DNA from: an uncultured Pelagibacteraceae bacterium
Lineage (GTDB): Bacteria > Pseudomonadota > Alphaproteobacteria > Pelagibacterales > Pelagibacteraceae
DNA: 41,180 nt
Reading direction: 5' to 3'
Assembly (NCBI GenBank): GCA_902636165.1
Contig: CACPQV010000004.1
Span: 1 to 41,180 of the forward strand
Position numbers and translations under genes: made by a program. How positions within the stretch are numbered: position 1 is the stretch's first letter; the number at the start of each line of letters is the position of its first letter. Of this stretch, positions 18,608 through 27,570 are shown in pieces. The notes below the pieces were generated by a model, which saw only the letters and a program-made list of their open reading frames with translations, was not told where the DNA came from and searched no databases.

Positions 18608-19963
18608 TAAATCAGTATCTTTGACAAGACTGTCTAAATTTTTATTAATATATTCTTTATCAATTATTATTTTTTCACCTGAACGATCAGTTGCTGTAAA
18701 GCTTATATCATCTAAAATTTTTTCAATGATTGTATGTAATCTTCTTGCTCCAATATTTTCAACTGTAGCATTAACTTCAGAAGCTATCTTAGCGATGGTT
18801 TCAATACCATCATCTGAAAATTCTAATTCGACATTTTCTGTGCCAAGTAATGCCACGTATTGTTTAATAAGGCTGTAGTCAGGCTCTTTTAAAATTCTTT
18901 TAAAATCATCACTTGTTAATGCTTCCAATTCTACTCTTATAGGCAATCTTCCTTGTAACTCAGGAAGTAAATCAGAGGGTTTTGCAAGTTGGAAAGCTCC
19001 AGAAGCTATAAATAAAATATGATCAGTTTTAATTGGTCCATATTTTGTATTTACAGTTGTACCTTCAATTAAGGGAAGTAAATCTCTTTGTACCCCTTCT
19101 CTTGAAACATCACCCCCAACTCTATCTGTTCTTCCAGAAATTTTATCGATTTCATCCAAAAATACTATTCCATTATTTTCTGTAGAGATTTTTGCAGCTT
19201 TAACAATTTTATCTTGCTCTATCAATTTATCTGATTCATCATTTATCAGTATTTCATGAGACTCTTTTACTGTCATTTTCCTCTTTTTTTCTTTGCTCCC
19301 CATTGATTTACCAAGCATTTCTCCAATATTAATCATGCCCACATTTGCACCAGGCATTCCTGGTATTTCAAAAGACGTACTATTTCCTCCAGCATCACTT
19401 ACAGCTATCTCAATTTCATTGTCATCTAAATCACCATTTCTCAGTCTTTTTCTAAAACTTTCTCTTGTAGCTAAACTTGCTTTTTTACCTACAAGCGCAT
19501 CTAGAACTTTTTCCTCAGCAAGTTTTTGTGCTTTGGCTTGTACTTCTTTTCTTTTTTTAATTTTTTCCATCGAAATAGCTATTTCTATTAAATCTCTTAC
19601 AATTTGTTCCACATCTCTTCCCACATATCCAACCTCTGTAAATCTTGTTGCTTCTACTTTTACAAATGGTGCTTCAGCAAGTTTAGATAATCTTCTAGAT
19701 ATTTCAGTTTTACCAACTCCAGTTGGTCCAATCATAAGAATATTCTTAGGAAGAACCTCATTTTTCATTTCACCTTTAAGAGCTTGTCTTCTCCATCTAT
19801 TTCTGAGCGCAACTGCTACAGCTTTTTTAGCTTTATTTTGACCCACAACAAATCTATCTAATTCTGAAACTATTTCTCTAGGAGATAATGAGCTAACTAA
19901 GTTTTCATTATCTTTCGAATTTTTATCTTTTGGAACTAAAGGTGTAACGTTTGATTTTTCCAT
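18590..19963 (-). CDS. hslU: ATP-dependent protease ATPase subunit HslU
   Basis: AAA+ unfoldase of the HslUV (ClpYQ) protease. The 457-residue product has [33 protein letters not shown] at the N-terminus (quoted in part), Walker [15 protein letters not shown] (about residues 73-86), the pore-loop motif [14 protein letters not shown], an I domain (about 110-240), Walker B FLDEIDKI (about 259-266), and sensor 2 [11 protein letters not shown] near the C-terminus. It follows hslV with a one-base overlap (TAATG). A 182-codon open frame on the other strand is a shadow. Confidence 0.98.
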   Translation of the reverse strand: MEKSNVTPLVPKDKNSKDNENLVSSLSPREIVSELDRFVVGQNKAKKAVAVALRNRWRRQALKGEMKNEVLPKNILMIGPTGVGKTEISRRLSKLAEAPFVKVEATRFTEVGYVGRDVEQIVRDLIEIAISMEKIKKRKEVQAKAQKLAEEKVLDALVGKKASLATRESFRKRLRNGDLDDNEIEIAVSDAGGNSTSFEIPGMPGANVGMINIGEMLGKSMGSKEKKRKMTVKESHEILINDESDKLIEQDKIVKAAKISTENNGIVFLDEIDKISGRTDRVGGDVSREGVQRDLLPLIEGTTVNTKYGPIKTDHILFIASGAFQLAKPSDLLPELQGRLPIRVELEALTSDDFKRILKEPDYSLIKQYVALLGTENVELEFSDDGIETIAKIASEVNATVENIGARRLHTIIEKILDDISFTATDRSGEKIIIDKEYINKNLDSLVKDTDLSKFIL

Positions 19964-20478
19964 TATATTTTTTCAACCTTAATGTTATTGTTTGTGAAAA
20001 CACATATTTCCGATGCAACCTCAATAGCTTTTTTGGCTACTTCTTCTGCACTCATTTCTGTACCCATCAAAACTTTTCCAGCTGCTAAAGCATAATTTCC
20101 ACCTGATCCAATTCCAATCACATCACCTTCAGGTTCTAATACATCTCCAGTACCAGAAATAATATAACTATTTTCTTTATCCCCAATAGCCATTAGTGCC
20201 TCTAACCTTCTTAAATATTTATCTGTTCGCCAATCTTTAGCTAACTCAACAGCTGCTCTTGATAAGTTTCCAGCATGTTTTTCTATTTTTGCCTCCAACC
20301 TTTCAAATAAGGTTAGAGCATCTGCTGTCGAGCCAGCAAAACCAGCTACCACATCTCTCTTTTCAATTTTTCTGACTTTTGAGGCAGTGCTTTTGACTAC
20401 AGTGTTCCCCATACTAACTTGACCATCGCCAGCAACTACTACTTCATTGTTTTTTCTTACTAATACAATTGTTGTCAT
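19963..20478 (-). CDS. hslV: ATP-dependent protease peptidase subunit HslV
   Basis: Proteasome-like threonine peptidase of HslUV. The 171-residue product starts [20 protein letters not shown]; removal of Met would expose the catalytic Thr at position 2. Other conserved parts are [29 protein letters not shown] and [13 protein letters not shown]. It lies 91 bases from the divergent hisB, and hslV-hslU beside hisB-hisH-hisA is a common alphaproteobacterial arrangement. Confidence 0.98.
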   Translation of the reverse strand: MTTIVLVRKNNEVVVAGDGQVSMGNTVVKSTASKVRKIEKRDVVAGFAGSTADALTLFERLEAKIEKHAGNLSRAAVELAKDWRTDKYLRRLEALMAIGDKENSYIISGTGDVLEPEGDVIGIGSGGNYALAAGKVLMGTEMSAEEVAKKAIEVASEICVFTNNNIKVEKI

Positions 20479-20529
20479 ATTCTTTAAATGGATACTAAAT
20501 CTAATAGTTCAAGCCCAGGTTTAGTATTA

Positions 20530-20558
20530 TTGCCATATTTCAATAATATATGTATACC
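20530..20558 (+). promoter_or_regulatory. Candidate hisB promoter
   Basis: In the 91-base hslV/hisB gap, TTGCCA (20530-20535; five of six against TTGACA) lies 17 bases before TATACC (20553-20558; four of six against TATAAT). The same TTGCCA hexamer with the same spacing precedes the tRNA-Gly gene. Transcription would start about 5 bases before the hisB ATG at 20570, giving an almost leaderless message, in line with the absence of a Shine-Dalgarno sequence. The -10 box is weak, so this is tentative. Confidence 0.35.
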
Positions 20559-20569
20559 TATTTTTAATT

Positions 20570-21160
20570 ATGAAGCGAAAAGGAAAAGTCAGTAGAAAGA
20601 CAAAAGAAACTAGTATCAGTGTTGATATAAATATTGATGGGAAGGGTAAATACAAAATTGACACAGGCATAGGTTTTTTAAACCACATGCTTGAACAACT
20701 ATCCAAACATTCTTCAATAGATATGAATATAAAAGCCAAAGGTGATACTCATATTGATTTACACCACACCACTGAAGATACTGGAATTGCTATTGGTGAA
20801 GCTTTAAAAAAAGCTTTAAGGAAATCTGTTGGTATTAGAAGATACGCTCATGCGATGATACCAATGGACGAAACTTTGTCTCGTGTAGCAATTGATATTT
20901 CAAATAGACCTTATTTAATTTGGAAAGTTAATTTAAAAGTTGAGAAACTTGGGGAAATGGACACTGAACTTTTTAAAGAGTGGTTTCAAGCTTTTTCACA
21001 AGCAGCTGGAATTACTTTACATGTCGAAAATATTTATGGAGACAATAGCCACCATATTATTGAATCTTGTTATAAAGGGTTAGCAAGATCTTTAAGAACA
21101 GCATTAGAAATAGACCCAAGGAATAAAAAAACAATTCCTTCTACTAAAGGTTCTTTATAA
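20570..21160 (+). CDS. hisB: Imidazoleglycerol-phosphate dehydratase
   Basis: Dehydrates imidazoleglycerol phosphate to imidazoleacetol phosphate in histidine synthesis. The 196-residue product is the monofunctional form, without the histidinol-phosphatase domain. It has [16 protein letters not shown] at the N-terminus, the metal-binding motifs [14 protein letters not shown] and [17 protein letters not shown], and their repeat [22 protein letters not shown]. First gene of the his cluster; hisH begins 5 bases later. Confidence 0.98.
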   Translation: MKRKGKVSRKTKETSISVDINIDGKGKYKIDTGIGFLNHMLEQLSKHSSIDMNIKAKGDTHIDLHHTTEDTGIAIGEALKKALRKSVGIRRYAHAMIPMDETLSRVAIDISNRPYLIWKVNLKVEKLGEMDTELFKEWFQAFSQAAGITLHVENIYGDNSHHIIESCYKGLARSLRTALEIDPRNKKTIPSTKGSL

Positions 21161-21165
21161 ATTTA

Positions 21166-21792
21166 ATGAATGTCACAATTGTTGATTATAAATCGGGCAA
21201 TATAAGTTCTGTAATAAACTCTTTTAAAGAAGTTTCCAAAGATAAAATAACTATCGAGGTTACCTCAGATTTAAATAAGATAAAATCAAGTGATAAAGTA
21301 GTTTTACCAGGGCAGGGCTCATTTAAAAGTTGTGTGGATGCCTTGAATAAAATTAAAGGTCTTACAGACATTTTAAATGAATTTGCAATAAATAACAAAA
21401 AACCTTTACTTGGAATTTGTGTAGGTTTGCAGATGTTTGCTGATGTTGGTTATGAAGAAACCGAAACTAAAGGCTTAGGATGGATTCCAGGAAAAGTTTC
21501 CAAAATAAATAACCAGAATGGTAAGTATAAACTTCCTCATATCGGTTGGAATCAAATCAACATTGTCAAAGATAGTAAAATTTTTAAAGATATAGAAAAT
21601 AATTCTCATATGTATTTTGTTCATAGTTATGAATTTGTGCCAGATGATAAAAAAGTGATTTCATCAACGACAGATTACTCATCAAATATTGTCTGTTCTA
21701 TTGAAAAAGAAAATATTTTTGGAACCCAATTTCATCCAGAGAAGAGTGATAAGATTGGGCTTAAAATAATTAATAATTTCATAAATTTGTAA
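21166..21792 (+). CDS. hisH: Imidazole glycerol phosphate synthase, glutaminase subunit HisH
   Basis: Supplies ammonia from glutamine to HisF. The 208-residue product is a class I glutamine amidotransferase: it starts VTIVDYKSGNISSV, has the oxyanion-loop region VLPGQGSFKSCVDAL, the nucleophile elbow LLGICVGLQMFADVGYEE with catalytic Cys (about residue 85), and the catalytic His-Pro-Glu in FGTQFHPEKSDKIG near the C-terminus. hisA starts one base after its stop, while its partner hisF is separated by the sulfotransferase block, about 3.3 kb downstream. Confidence 0.98.
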   Translation: MNVTIVDYKSGNISSVINSFKEVSKDKITIEVTSDLNKIKSSDKVVLPGQGSFKSCVDALNKIKGLTDILNEFAINNKKPLLGICVGLQMFADVGYEETETKGLGWIPGKVSKINNQNGKYKLPHIGWNQINIVKDSKIFKDIENNSHMYFVHSYEFVPDDKKVISSTTDYSSNIVCSIEKENIFGTQFHPEKSDKIGLKIINNFINL

Positions 21793-21793
21793 G

Positions 21794-22507
21794 ATGAAAA
21801 TATTTCCTGCAATAGATATTAAAGATAAAAAATGTGTAAGATTAGTAAAAGGAGATTTTGATAATAAAACTGAGTATGAAATGTCTCCAATTGAACAAGC
21901 TGGAAAATACAAAGATCATGGATTTAAAAATTTACACATAGTTGATTTAGATGGTGCTTTAACTGGTGAAACAGTAAATTTAGATATTATTCAGGATATA
22001 GTCGGTAAATTTGATTTAAAGGTTGAGGTAGGTGGTGGTATTAGAAATTCTGATAGTATTCAAAAATATATTGAAGCTGGCGTTGATAAAGTAATTTTAG
22101 GAAGTGCTGCTATTAAAGATAAAAAATTTTTAAAAGAATCATGTGAAAAATTTCCAAATAAAATTGCTTTAAGTTTAGATGCTAAAGATGGTTATCTATC
22201 AGTATCTGGATGGAAGGAAAATTCTAACATATTAACTTTAGACTATCTGATGGAAGTAAATAATTTTGGATTAAGTAGAGTGATTTATACTGATATCAAT
22301 CGCGATGGAACAAAAAAAGGGCCAAATTTTGAAAAGGCCAAGAAATTAGCTGATATTTCCAATTGTCCTGTCGTCATATCCGGTGGAGTTTCATCATTAG
22401 ATGATATTAAAAATGCGAAAACTTTAAAAAATATCGAGGGGATAATAGTTGGAAAAGCACTGTATGATAATGATCTTAAATTAGAGGACTTAATAAATGA
22501 AATATAA
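21794..22507 (+). CDS. hisA: Phosphoribosyl-formimino-AICAR-ribonucleotide isomerase
   Basis: Amadori isomerisation of ProFAR to PRFAR in histidine synthesis. The 237-residue TIM barrel shows IFPAIDIKDKKCVRLVKGDF with the catalytic Asp near residue 8, VEVGGGIRN (first phosphate loop), VILGSAAIKD, the second catalytic Asp in YTDINRDGT, and VISGGVSS (second phosphate loop) and IVGKALYDN. It is the last gene before the accessory block; only 11 bases separate its stop from the end of the convergent sulfotransferase gene. Confidence 0.98.
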   Translation: MKIFPAIDIKDKKCVRLVKGDFDNKTEYEMSPIEQAGKYKDHGFKNLHIVDLDGALTGETVNLDIIQDIVGKFDLKVEVGGGIRNSDSIQKYIEAGVDKVILGSAAIKDKKFLKESCEKFPNKIALSLDAKDGYLSVSGWKENSNILTLDYLMEVNNFGLSRVIYTDINRDGTKKGPNFEKAKKLADISNCPVVISGGVSSLDDIKNAKTLKNIEGIIVGKALYDNDLKLEDLINEI

Positions 22508-22518
22508 ATTTTAATTAT

Positions 22519-23487
22519 TCAAATTTTTTTACTTATTTTTAGTAAATACTTAAAAATATCCATTGAATTAGATAGAATTTTATCATTCACATCTTTAGGG
22601 TCGTATGAATTCTTATTTACAAAATTATTTTTTGAGTCTTGAGTATCTATATCTAAAATTTTACAAAATCTTCTAAAGTAATTCTCATCTTCACACATTA
22701 ATTCATAATTCAAAAAATAAACACTCTTGTTGTTTTCAAATTTATTCACTGCAGAAAGATAGAACAAGTACCATTGCTCTATCCAATGATTGATATTATT
22801 TGTGTCATGAAATTTATTAGGTTGTCGTCTAAATTTGTAACCAAGACCGAATTCATGATGACCTATCGAATTCATATACTCTAATATAAATTTATTTTTT
22901 TTTTGTTTTGATTTGATATTTGAATGTTGCCTTAACAATGAATTAGATTGTTGAACTGGGTCTCTAAAAGGTACTACAAGAATCATATTTGGAAATATTC
23001 TAAAAAGAGTTTCAAACTCGTCAAATATATTATTATTTTTACTTAAATATCTATCTTTAGTTGTTTTAAATAATATCAAATTAATATAATCCACAACATG
23101 CAAATTAAATTCATTACTGTAAGTTAAAAAAAATAGATTATCTAATGCTTCAGGGGAACTTAAACTAATTTCGATACCATCATCATGAATTCTTTTAAAA
23201 AATTTATTTATATTTTTTTTTTTAAAATTTGAATAAAAATTAGGAGCTAATAAAAAAGGTGAATCACTATAGGTAAGAGAGCCAAACTTATTAGTGTTAT
23301 GTAAAAAAATAGTTAATATAGACGAACCAGATCTAGGAAGCCCCGAAACAAAAATATGTTTATTATTTTGAAATTGAGTTGTTTTATTTAAATAAAGTAT
23401 CTTTTCAAATTCAAAAAAAAATTTATTTAAAAGTTTATTTTTTGTTATCAGGTTATGTAGCAGTCTTTCGGAAAGACTAAATTCCAT
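22519..23487 (-). CDS. PAPS-type sulfotransferase family protein
   Basis: Predicted cytosolic transfer of sulfate from PAPS to an unknown acceptor. The 322-residue product has the 5'-phosphosulfate loop KHIFVSGLPRSGSSILTIFL (loop residues 49-56), followed by a strand-helix pair and a 3'-phosphate-binding-like segment, MILVVPFRDPVQQSNSLLRQ near residue 172, where the conserved Arg and the downstream Ser are present. The C-terminal half includes WYLFYLSAVNKFENNKSVYFLNYE, typical of this family. It overlaps the small membrane-protein gene upstream by 11 bases, so the two are likely co-translated. It lies against the his genes in opposite orientation, so it is transcribed separately. Acceptor unknown. 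Confidence 0.85.
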   Translation of the reverse strand: MEFSLSERLLHNLITKNKLLNKFFFEFEKILYLNKTTQFQNNKHIFVSGLPRSGSSILTIFLHNTNKFGSLTYSDSPFLLAPNFYSNFKKKNINKFFKRIHDDGIEISLSSPEALDNLFFLTYSNEFNLHVVDYINLILFKTTKDRYLSKNNNIFDEFETLFRIFPNMILVVPFRDPVQQSNSLLRQHSNIKSKQKKNKFILEYMNSIGHHEFGLGYKFRRQPNKFHDTNNINHWIEQWYLFYLSAVNKFENNKSVYFLNYELMCEDENYFRRFCKILDIDTQDSKNNFVNKNSYDPKDVNDKILSNSMDIFKYLLKISKKI

Positions 23488-23731
23488 CTTTTTTATTATC
23501 TTTTGTAATAGACTTCTTTTTTTTTATTTTAGTAAATAATTTTCTCAAAGGATACAAAATTAAACCGGCCACAAATATTAAAAAAATTACAACATACAGA
23601 ATACCCTGACCGATAAGAGGTATAAGGGGAGCAAGTCCTAAATAAGCATGACTATGGTTTGTTGAAAAAAAAAATAAGTATAATATTAATAATAAAAGTT
23701 TAAAATTTTTTATGAAATTGATTGACATCAT
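23477..23731 (-). CDS. Small secreted/membrane protein, function unknown
   Basis: An 84-residue protein with an N-terminal signal peptide (KNFKLLLLILYLFFF, then a likely cleavage site after THNSHA-type sequence NHSHA), giving a mature start YLGLAPLIPLIGQGI, one membrane helix (ILYVVIFLIFVAGLILYPLR) and a Lys-rich cytoplasmic-type tail. Short proteins with this plan (Tyr-Leu-Gly start, one helix, basic end) recur in marine bacteria, but I know no function. It overlaps the sulfotransferase start by 11 bases. Its own 5' end overlaps the divergent arylsulfotransferase-like frame by 20 bases. Two ATG codons are available (23731 and 23728). Confidence 0.7.
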   Translation of the reverse strand: MMSINFIKNFKLLLLILYLFFFSTNHSHAYLGLAPLIPLIGQGILYVVIFLIFVAGLILYPLRKLFTKIKKKKSITKDNKKDGI

Positions 23732-25118
23732 TCTAAAGTATTTTTTTTATATATCTTTAGGTGTTACTTTAGTTTTTATAGGTTGGCTAATTGAGCATGT
23801 CAATGTCAAAATACAACAATTTGATTTCATCAATTTTGCTTTTTATTTAAAAATATTAATCATAATTTTTTTTTCGTTAATTTTGATCAAGTTTAAAAAT
23901 AATTTGATTATTTTTTTCTTTTTTTTATATCTGACAGGATCGTTCATATATCAATCAAATACTTTAAATATCAATAGTAAATTAACTTTAATTTTAAAAC
24001 AGACTATTTTCAAAGTTTCATTTGTAAATAAGATAAAAAAAACTTTCACAGTTGGTCAACCGGTTGGTCAATTAAAGATTGATGATTTAATCATAAATGA
24101 AGAATTTAAAGATCAAATTATTATTAGAAAAGAGGGTTTTGAAAACGTTTACGTTTTAGATTCTCAAAAAAAAGTACTTTATGAAATTTTTGATACTGTG
24201 ACTAAAGATGATAAAATTTTACCAATATATATTAAAAAGATTAATAATTTAGAATATGAGCTTTTATATTATAATTTAAGCACATTATCTAAGGTAAGGT
24301 TAAATTCTAATTTTAAAATTATAGAAATTTTCTGGAAAAAAGAATTTGATTTTTATTTTCATCATTGGGGGGATATATTTGAAAATAAACTTTTTATACC
24401 AACTAGTAGACCAAGATCTTATCCTATAAAAGGACAAAAAAAATTCTCTAATAATTTTAAAGATTGCAATGACAGCTTATTTCCATACGAAACTGTTGAT
24501 GTTATTGATTTAAAAGATGGATCACATCTTAAAACTTTTAATCTTTTTATTGATTTATGGAAAATCAAAGAATTAAATAACAAGCAATATAATTTTTCAT
24601 GCTCAGACCCATTACATCTAAACGATGTAAGAGTTATAAAAAATTTAAACGAAAAAGATAATTTTTTTAATTCAAATATTGGAGATATCTTTGTAAGTTT
24701 TGCATCATTAGACTTAGTTGTTTTATATGATCAAAAAAATGAGATAAAAAATTATTTTGTTGGTAATATGGTTAGACAACATAGCCCAAGAATAATGAAT
24801 AATAACAAAATTTTAGTATTTGATAATTTAGGATCGGATAGAATATATGGTAAATCTAGAATAGTTTCATTCGATACAGAAACAAAAAAATTGTCAGGCT
24901 TATATGAGGGTGATATTCAAAACTCTTTTGAGAGCGAAATTGCGGGCAGATTACAAATTTATAATGATAAAATTTATGTAAACTCATCTACTGAGTCCAA
25001 ATTATTTGAACTAGATTGTAAAGAAAATGAAATATTAAATGGCTGTATAAGAAAGAGTATTTTAAGTATACCTAATTTAAGTGGTGAAACCTTTTTATTA
25101 GAGGTAATTGAAAATTAA
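23712..25118 (+). CDS. Membrane-anchored arylsulfotransferase (ASST)-like protein
   Basis: The 468-residue product has two to three N-terminal membrane segments (about residues 10-28, 43-61 and 64-80) and a large, probably periplasmic, domain resembling the arylsulfotransferase beta-propeller family (PAPS-independent transfer between phenolic compounds). Visible family-type motifs: HHWGDIF (217-223), DPLHLNDV (299-306), RQHSPRIMNNNKILVFDN (355-372), SRIVSFD (382-388) and a C-terminal IAGRLQIYNDKIYVNSS. The His residues at 217/218, 302 and 357 are candidates for the sulfated catalytic His. Start ATG at 23712 is the only suitable one; the next Met is at residue 353. It ends right before hisF. 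The family match is by motif memory, so the substrate is unknown. Confidence 0.72.
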   Translation: MKLIDIILKYFFYISLGVTLVFIGWLIEHVNVKIQQFDFINFAFYLKILIIIFFSLILIKFKNNLIIFFFFLYLTGSFIYQSNTLNINSKLTLILKQTIFKVSFVNKIKKTFTVGQPVGQLKIDDLIINEEFKDQIIIRKEGFENVYVLDSQKKVLYEIFDTVTKDDKILPIYIKKINNLEYELLYYNLSTLSKVRLNSNFKIIEIFWKKEFDFYFHHWGDIFENKLFIPTSRPRSYPIKGQKKFSNNFKDCNDSLFPYETVDVIDLKDGSHLKTFNLFIDLWKIKELNNKQYNFSCSDPLHLNDVRVIKNLNEKDNFFNSNIGDIFVSFASLDLVVLYDQKNEIKNYFVGNMVRQHSPRIMNNNKILVFDNLGSDRIYGKSRIVSFDTETKKLSGLYEGDIQNSFESEIAGRLQIYNDKIYVNSSTESKLFELDCKENEILNGCIRKSILSIPNLSGETFLLEVIEN

Positions 25119-25874
25119 ATGCTTAAATGTAGGATCATTCCTTGTTTGGATGTAAAAAATGGTCGTGTAGTGAAAGGTCAAAATTTTGTTGATTTGAAAG
25201 ATGCTGGCGACCCTGTAGAGCAAGCCCAAGCTTATAGCAATGGAGGTGCTGATGAAATTTGCTTTCTTGATATAACTGCCTCAAATGAAAATAGAGATAC
25301 TATTTACAATGTTGTAGAAAAAACATCAAAAAAATGTTTTGTGCCATTAACTGTAGGAGGAGGAGTTAGAAATGTTGATGACATAAGTAAATTATTAAAT
25401 TGTGGAGCTGATAAAGTATCAATAAATACTGCAGCTGTAGAAAATCTAAAAATCATTTCCGACAGTTCAAAAAAATTTGGATCTCAATGTATTGTAGTCG
25501 CAATTGATGCAAAAAAAAATGGAGATATATGGGAAGTTTACACACATGGTGGAAGGAAAAATAGTGGAATAGATGCTCTAAAATACGCTACACAAGCACA
25601 GGAAAATGGTGCGGGGGAATTATTAGTTACCTCAATGGATAGAGACGGAACACAAGCTGGATATGATATAAAACTTTTATCTGATGTGTCCTCCAGAGTG
25701 AACATTCCACTTATTGCATCAGGAGGAGTTGGTAATTTGGAACACTTTGTTGATGGAATTAAACTAGGCAAGGCAAGTGCAGTTCTAGCTGCATCCATAT
25801 TTCATTATGGAAAACATACAATAAAAGAAGCTAAGGAATATTTGGACTCCAAAGGAATACCTGTTAGAATTTAG
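25119..25874 (+). CDS. hisF: Imidazole glycerol phosphate synthase, cyclase subunit HisF
   Basis: With HisH makes imidazoleglycerol phosphate and AICAR. The 251-residue TIM barrel has [16 protein letters not shown] (catalytic Asp near residue 11), [24 protein letters not shown], the second catalytic Asp in [14 protein letters not shown], and [12 protein letters not shown]. The start ATG follows the ASST-like stop with no gap, so in this genome hisF is probably transcribed together with that gene or from a promoter inside it. hisE follows 1 base after the stop. Confidence 0.98.
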   Translation: MLKCRIIPCLDVKNGRVVKGQNFVDLKDAGDPVEQAQAYSNGGADEICFLDITASNENRDTIYNVVEKTSKKCFVPLTVGGGVRNVDDISKLLNCGADKVSINTAAVENLKIISDSSKKFGSQCIVVAIDAKKNGDIWEVYTHGGRKNSGIDALKYATQAQENGAGELLVTSMDRDGTQAGYDIKLLSDVSSRVNIPLIASGGVGNLEHFVDGIKLGKASAVLAASIFHYGKHTIKEAKEYLDSKGIPVRI

Positions 25875-25875
25875 T

Positions 25876-26148
25876 ATGCTAAATACTTTAGAAAGTTTAT
25901 TTAATCTTGCGCGCGAAAGAAAAAAATCTCCTGTAAGGGGATCTTACACAAATAAACTTCTTAGTGATAAATCTTTCAGTAAAGAAAAAGTACAAGAAGA
26001 AATAAAAGAACTTATCGAAGCTGTAGAAAATAACTCAAATGAAATTCATGAGGCTGCAGATGTTTTTTACCATTTAATAATGTATCTTGAAGCAAACGAT
26101 GTAAATATAGAAGATGTAATGAATGAATTAAATAAAAGAAAAAAATGA
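25876..26148 (+). CDS. hisE: Phosphoribosyl-ATP pyrophosphatase
   Basis: Hydrolyses phosphoribosyl-ATP to phosphoribosyl-AMP early in histidine synthesis. The short 90-residue product is a stand-alone HisE (no HisI domain), with SYTNKLLSDKSFSKEKVQEE and the MazG-like metal-binding motif EEIKELIEAVENN ... EIHEAADVFYHLIMYLE. It is one base downstream of hisF and overlaps the HIT gene by 4 bases. hisI, hisG, hisD and hisC are not in the window. Confidence 0.96.
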   Translation: MLNTLESLFNLARERKKSPVRGSYTNKLLSDKSFSKEKVQEEIKELIEAVENNSNEIHEAADVFYHLIMYLEANDVNIEDVMNELNKRKK

Positions 26149-26510
26149 GTTACGACGACAATAATATTTTTGCAAAAATTTTAAGGAGTGAAATTTCCTG
26201 TAAAAAAATTTATGAGGATAACTTTGTGTTATCATTTTATGATATAAACCCACAGAAAAAAATTCATGCACTAATAATTCCTAAAGGAAAATATATTGAT
26301 CTTGATGATTTTAGTCAAAAAGCATCTTCAGAAGAAATTGTTGGTTTAATAAAGGGGATTAATATTGTTGCAAAAAAATTAGGTATGTCAGTTGATACTG
26401 GTAAAGGATACAGAGCATTAGCAAATATTAGTGAACATGGTGGTCAAGAAGTTCCACATTTACATTTTCACTTATTCGGTGGTGAAAATGTTGGTAAAAT
26501 GGTCGAGTGA
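26145..26510 (+). CDS. HIT-family purine nucleoside phosphoramidase (HinT-like)
   Basis: Predicted hydrolase of AMP-linked amidates. The 121-residue product has the N-terminal NIFAKILRSEISCKKIYED typical of HinT, KIHALIIPKGKYIDLDD, and the histidine triad HLHFHLFGG (about residues 104-112) with the catalytic His. It follows hisE with a 4-base overlap, a widespread alphaproteobacterial arrangement, and overlaps the next gene by 4 bases (GTGA). Confidence 0.95.
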   Translation: MSYDDNNIFAKILRSEISCKKIYEDNFVLSFYDINPQKKIHALIIPKGKYIDLDDFSQKASSEEIVGLIKGINIVAKKLGMSVDTGKGYRALANISEHGGQEVPHLHFHLFGGENVGKMVE

Positions 26511-27010
26511 AAAAAGAAATAGAAAGAAATTATTTAGAAATCAGTTCTTTAAATGATTTAAATGATACTAAAATTCGCCCAGACGGTTATAGGGTTGAGT
26601 TCGTAAATCCCTCAAATTTTCAAATTAATAAATTTTTTTATAAAAATGTTGGAAAAAAGCACAAATGGGTTGATCGATTGGTCTGGACTGAAAAACAATG
26701 GATACAATACGCTTCTGATGTAAAAGTAAAAACTTTTGTTTTAAAAAAAGGTGAGGATTTAGCTGGTTATTTCGAATTAATATTACATTCAGATAAGAAT
26801 GAAATAGAAATTGCATATCTTGGTTTACTTGAGGAATACCAAAATAAAAAATTAGGTTCTTATTTGTTGTCCTCAGCGATAAAAAATTCGTTTAATCAAA
26901 ATCCAAAAAGGGTGTGGGTGCATACTTGCTCTCTTGATCACAAAAACGCTCTTATAAACTACATTTCAAGAGGGATGAAAATTTTTAAAAAAGAGACTAT
27001 TATCATCTAG
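26507..27010 (+). CDS. GNAT-family N-acetyltransferase
   Basis: Predicted acetyl-CoA-dependent acetyltransferase of unknown acceptor. The 167-residue product has the GNAT core: a strand with AGYFELILHS, IEIAYLGLLEEYQNKKLGSYLL, where the Q-x-x-x-L-G segment replaces the usual Q/RxxGxG/A acetyl-CoA loop, and VHTCSLDHKNALINYISRGMKIF (conserved Asn and Tyr). The start is GTG at 26507, overlapping the HIT stop. It closes the his transcription unit, three bases before the convergent lolA end. Confidence 0.85.
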   Translation: MKKEIERNYLEISSLNDLNDTKIRPDGYRVEFVNPSNFQINKFFYKNVGKKHKWVDRLVWTEKQWIQYASDVKVKTFVLKKGEDLAGYFELILHSDKNEIEIAYLGLLEEYQNKKLGSYLLSSAIKNSFNQNPKRVWVHTCSLDHKNALINYISRGMKIFKKETIII

Positions 27011-27012
27011 AG

Positions 27013-27570
27013 TCAATTTTGAGCAGGTAATTTAAACAAACTTTTATCTAGGATTTGATTTTTAATTATTGAGTCTAAATAAGTAATATTTAAATTTTGA
27101 TATATATCTAATAATTGCCAACCTACTATATTGTAAGTTTCCCTATCAAAAAATATATTAATTTCATTATCATTTTGATTAAAATTAAAATGAATATATT
27201 TTTTGTTTACAATTCTTTCTTTTGCATTTGAAATTCTTTTTAACAAGAAATTTTTATCAAGAATATAATTAAGAGAAGTTTTTTCTAGAGGATAGATATA
27301 ATAACTTGTTAAAGTTTTAATGACTAATGATTTTCCATTTGAAACTAAAATTTTATTATTCTTTAAATCATATTTACAAAAAATTTTCTTTGGATACTTT
27401 ATTGCACATTTCCCCCTTTCTTTTTTACCATTAATATTTTGTTCAAATTGAAATGTTAAGCTATTTATTTCTTTTAAGTTATTAATTACATTTTCTTTAA
27501 TAGCTCCAAAAGCGTTTGTAGTTATTATAAAAAAAATAAATATTAAAAATCTTTTATTTAAGAACATCAC
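27013..27570 (-). CDS. lolA: Outer-membrane lipoprotein carrier LolA
   Basis: Periplasmic carrier that takes lipoproteins from LolCDE to the outer membrane. The 185-residue product has a signal peptide (LNKRFLIFIFFIITTNAFG) and the LolA-type pattern INSLTFQFEQNINGKKERGKCAIKYPKKIF (quoted in parts), then ILVSNGKSLVIKTL and YYIYPLEKTSLNYIL, a beta-strand-rich fold. It is divergent, and the call is helped by its place directly after ftsK, a pairing also seen in other proteobacteria. Its start overlaps the ftsK stop by 17 bases. Confidence 0.87.
   Translation of the reverse strand: MMFLNKRFLIFIFFIITTNAFGAIKENVINNLKEINSLTFQFEQNINGKKERGKCAIKYPKKIFCKYDLKNNKILVSNGKSLVIKTLTSYYIYPLEKTSLNYILDKNFLLKRISNAKERIVNKKYIHFNFNQNDNEINIFFDRETYNIVGWQLLDIYQNLNITYLDSIIKNQILDKSLFKLPAQN

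Noticed and set aside
19293-19841. 182-codon open frame opposite hslU
   Set aside because: It is entirely antisense to a clear full-length hslU with Walker motifs; Ser/Leu-rich composition mirrors the codons of the other strand.
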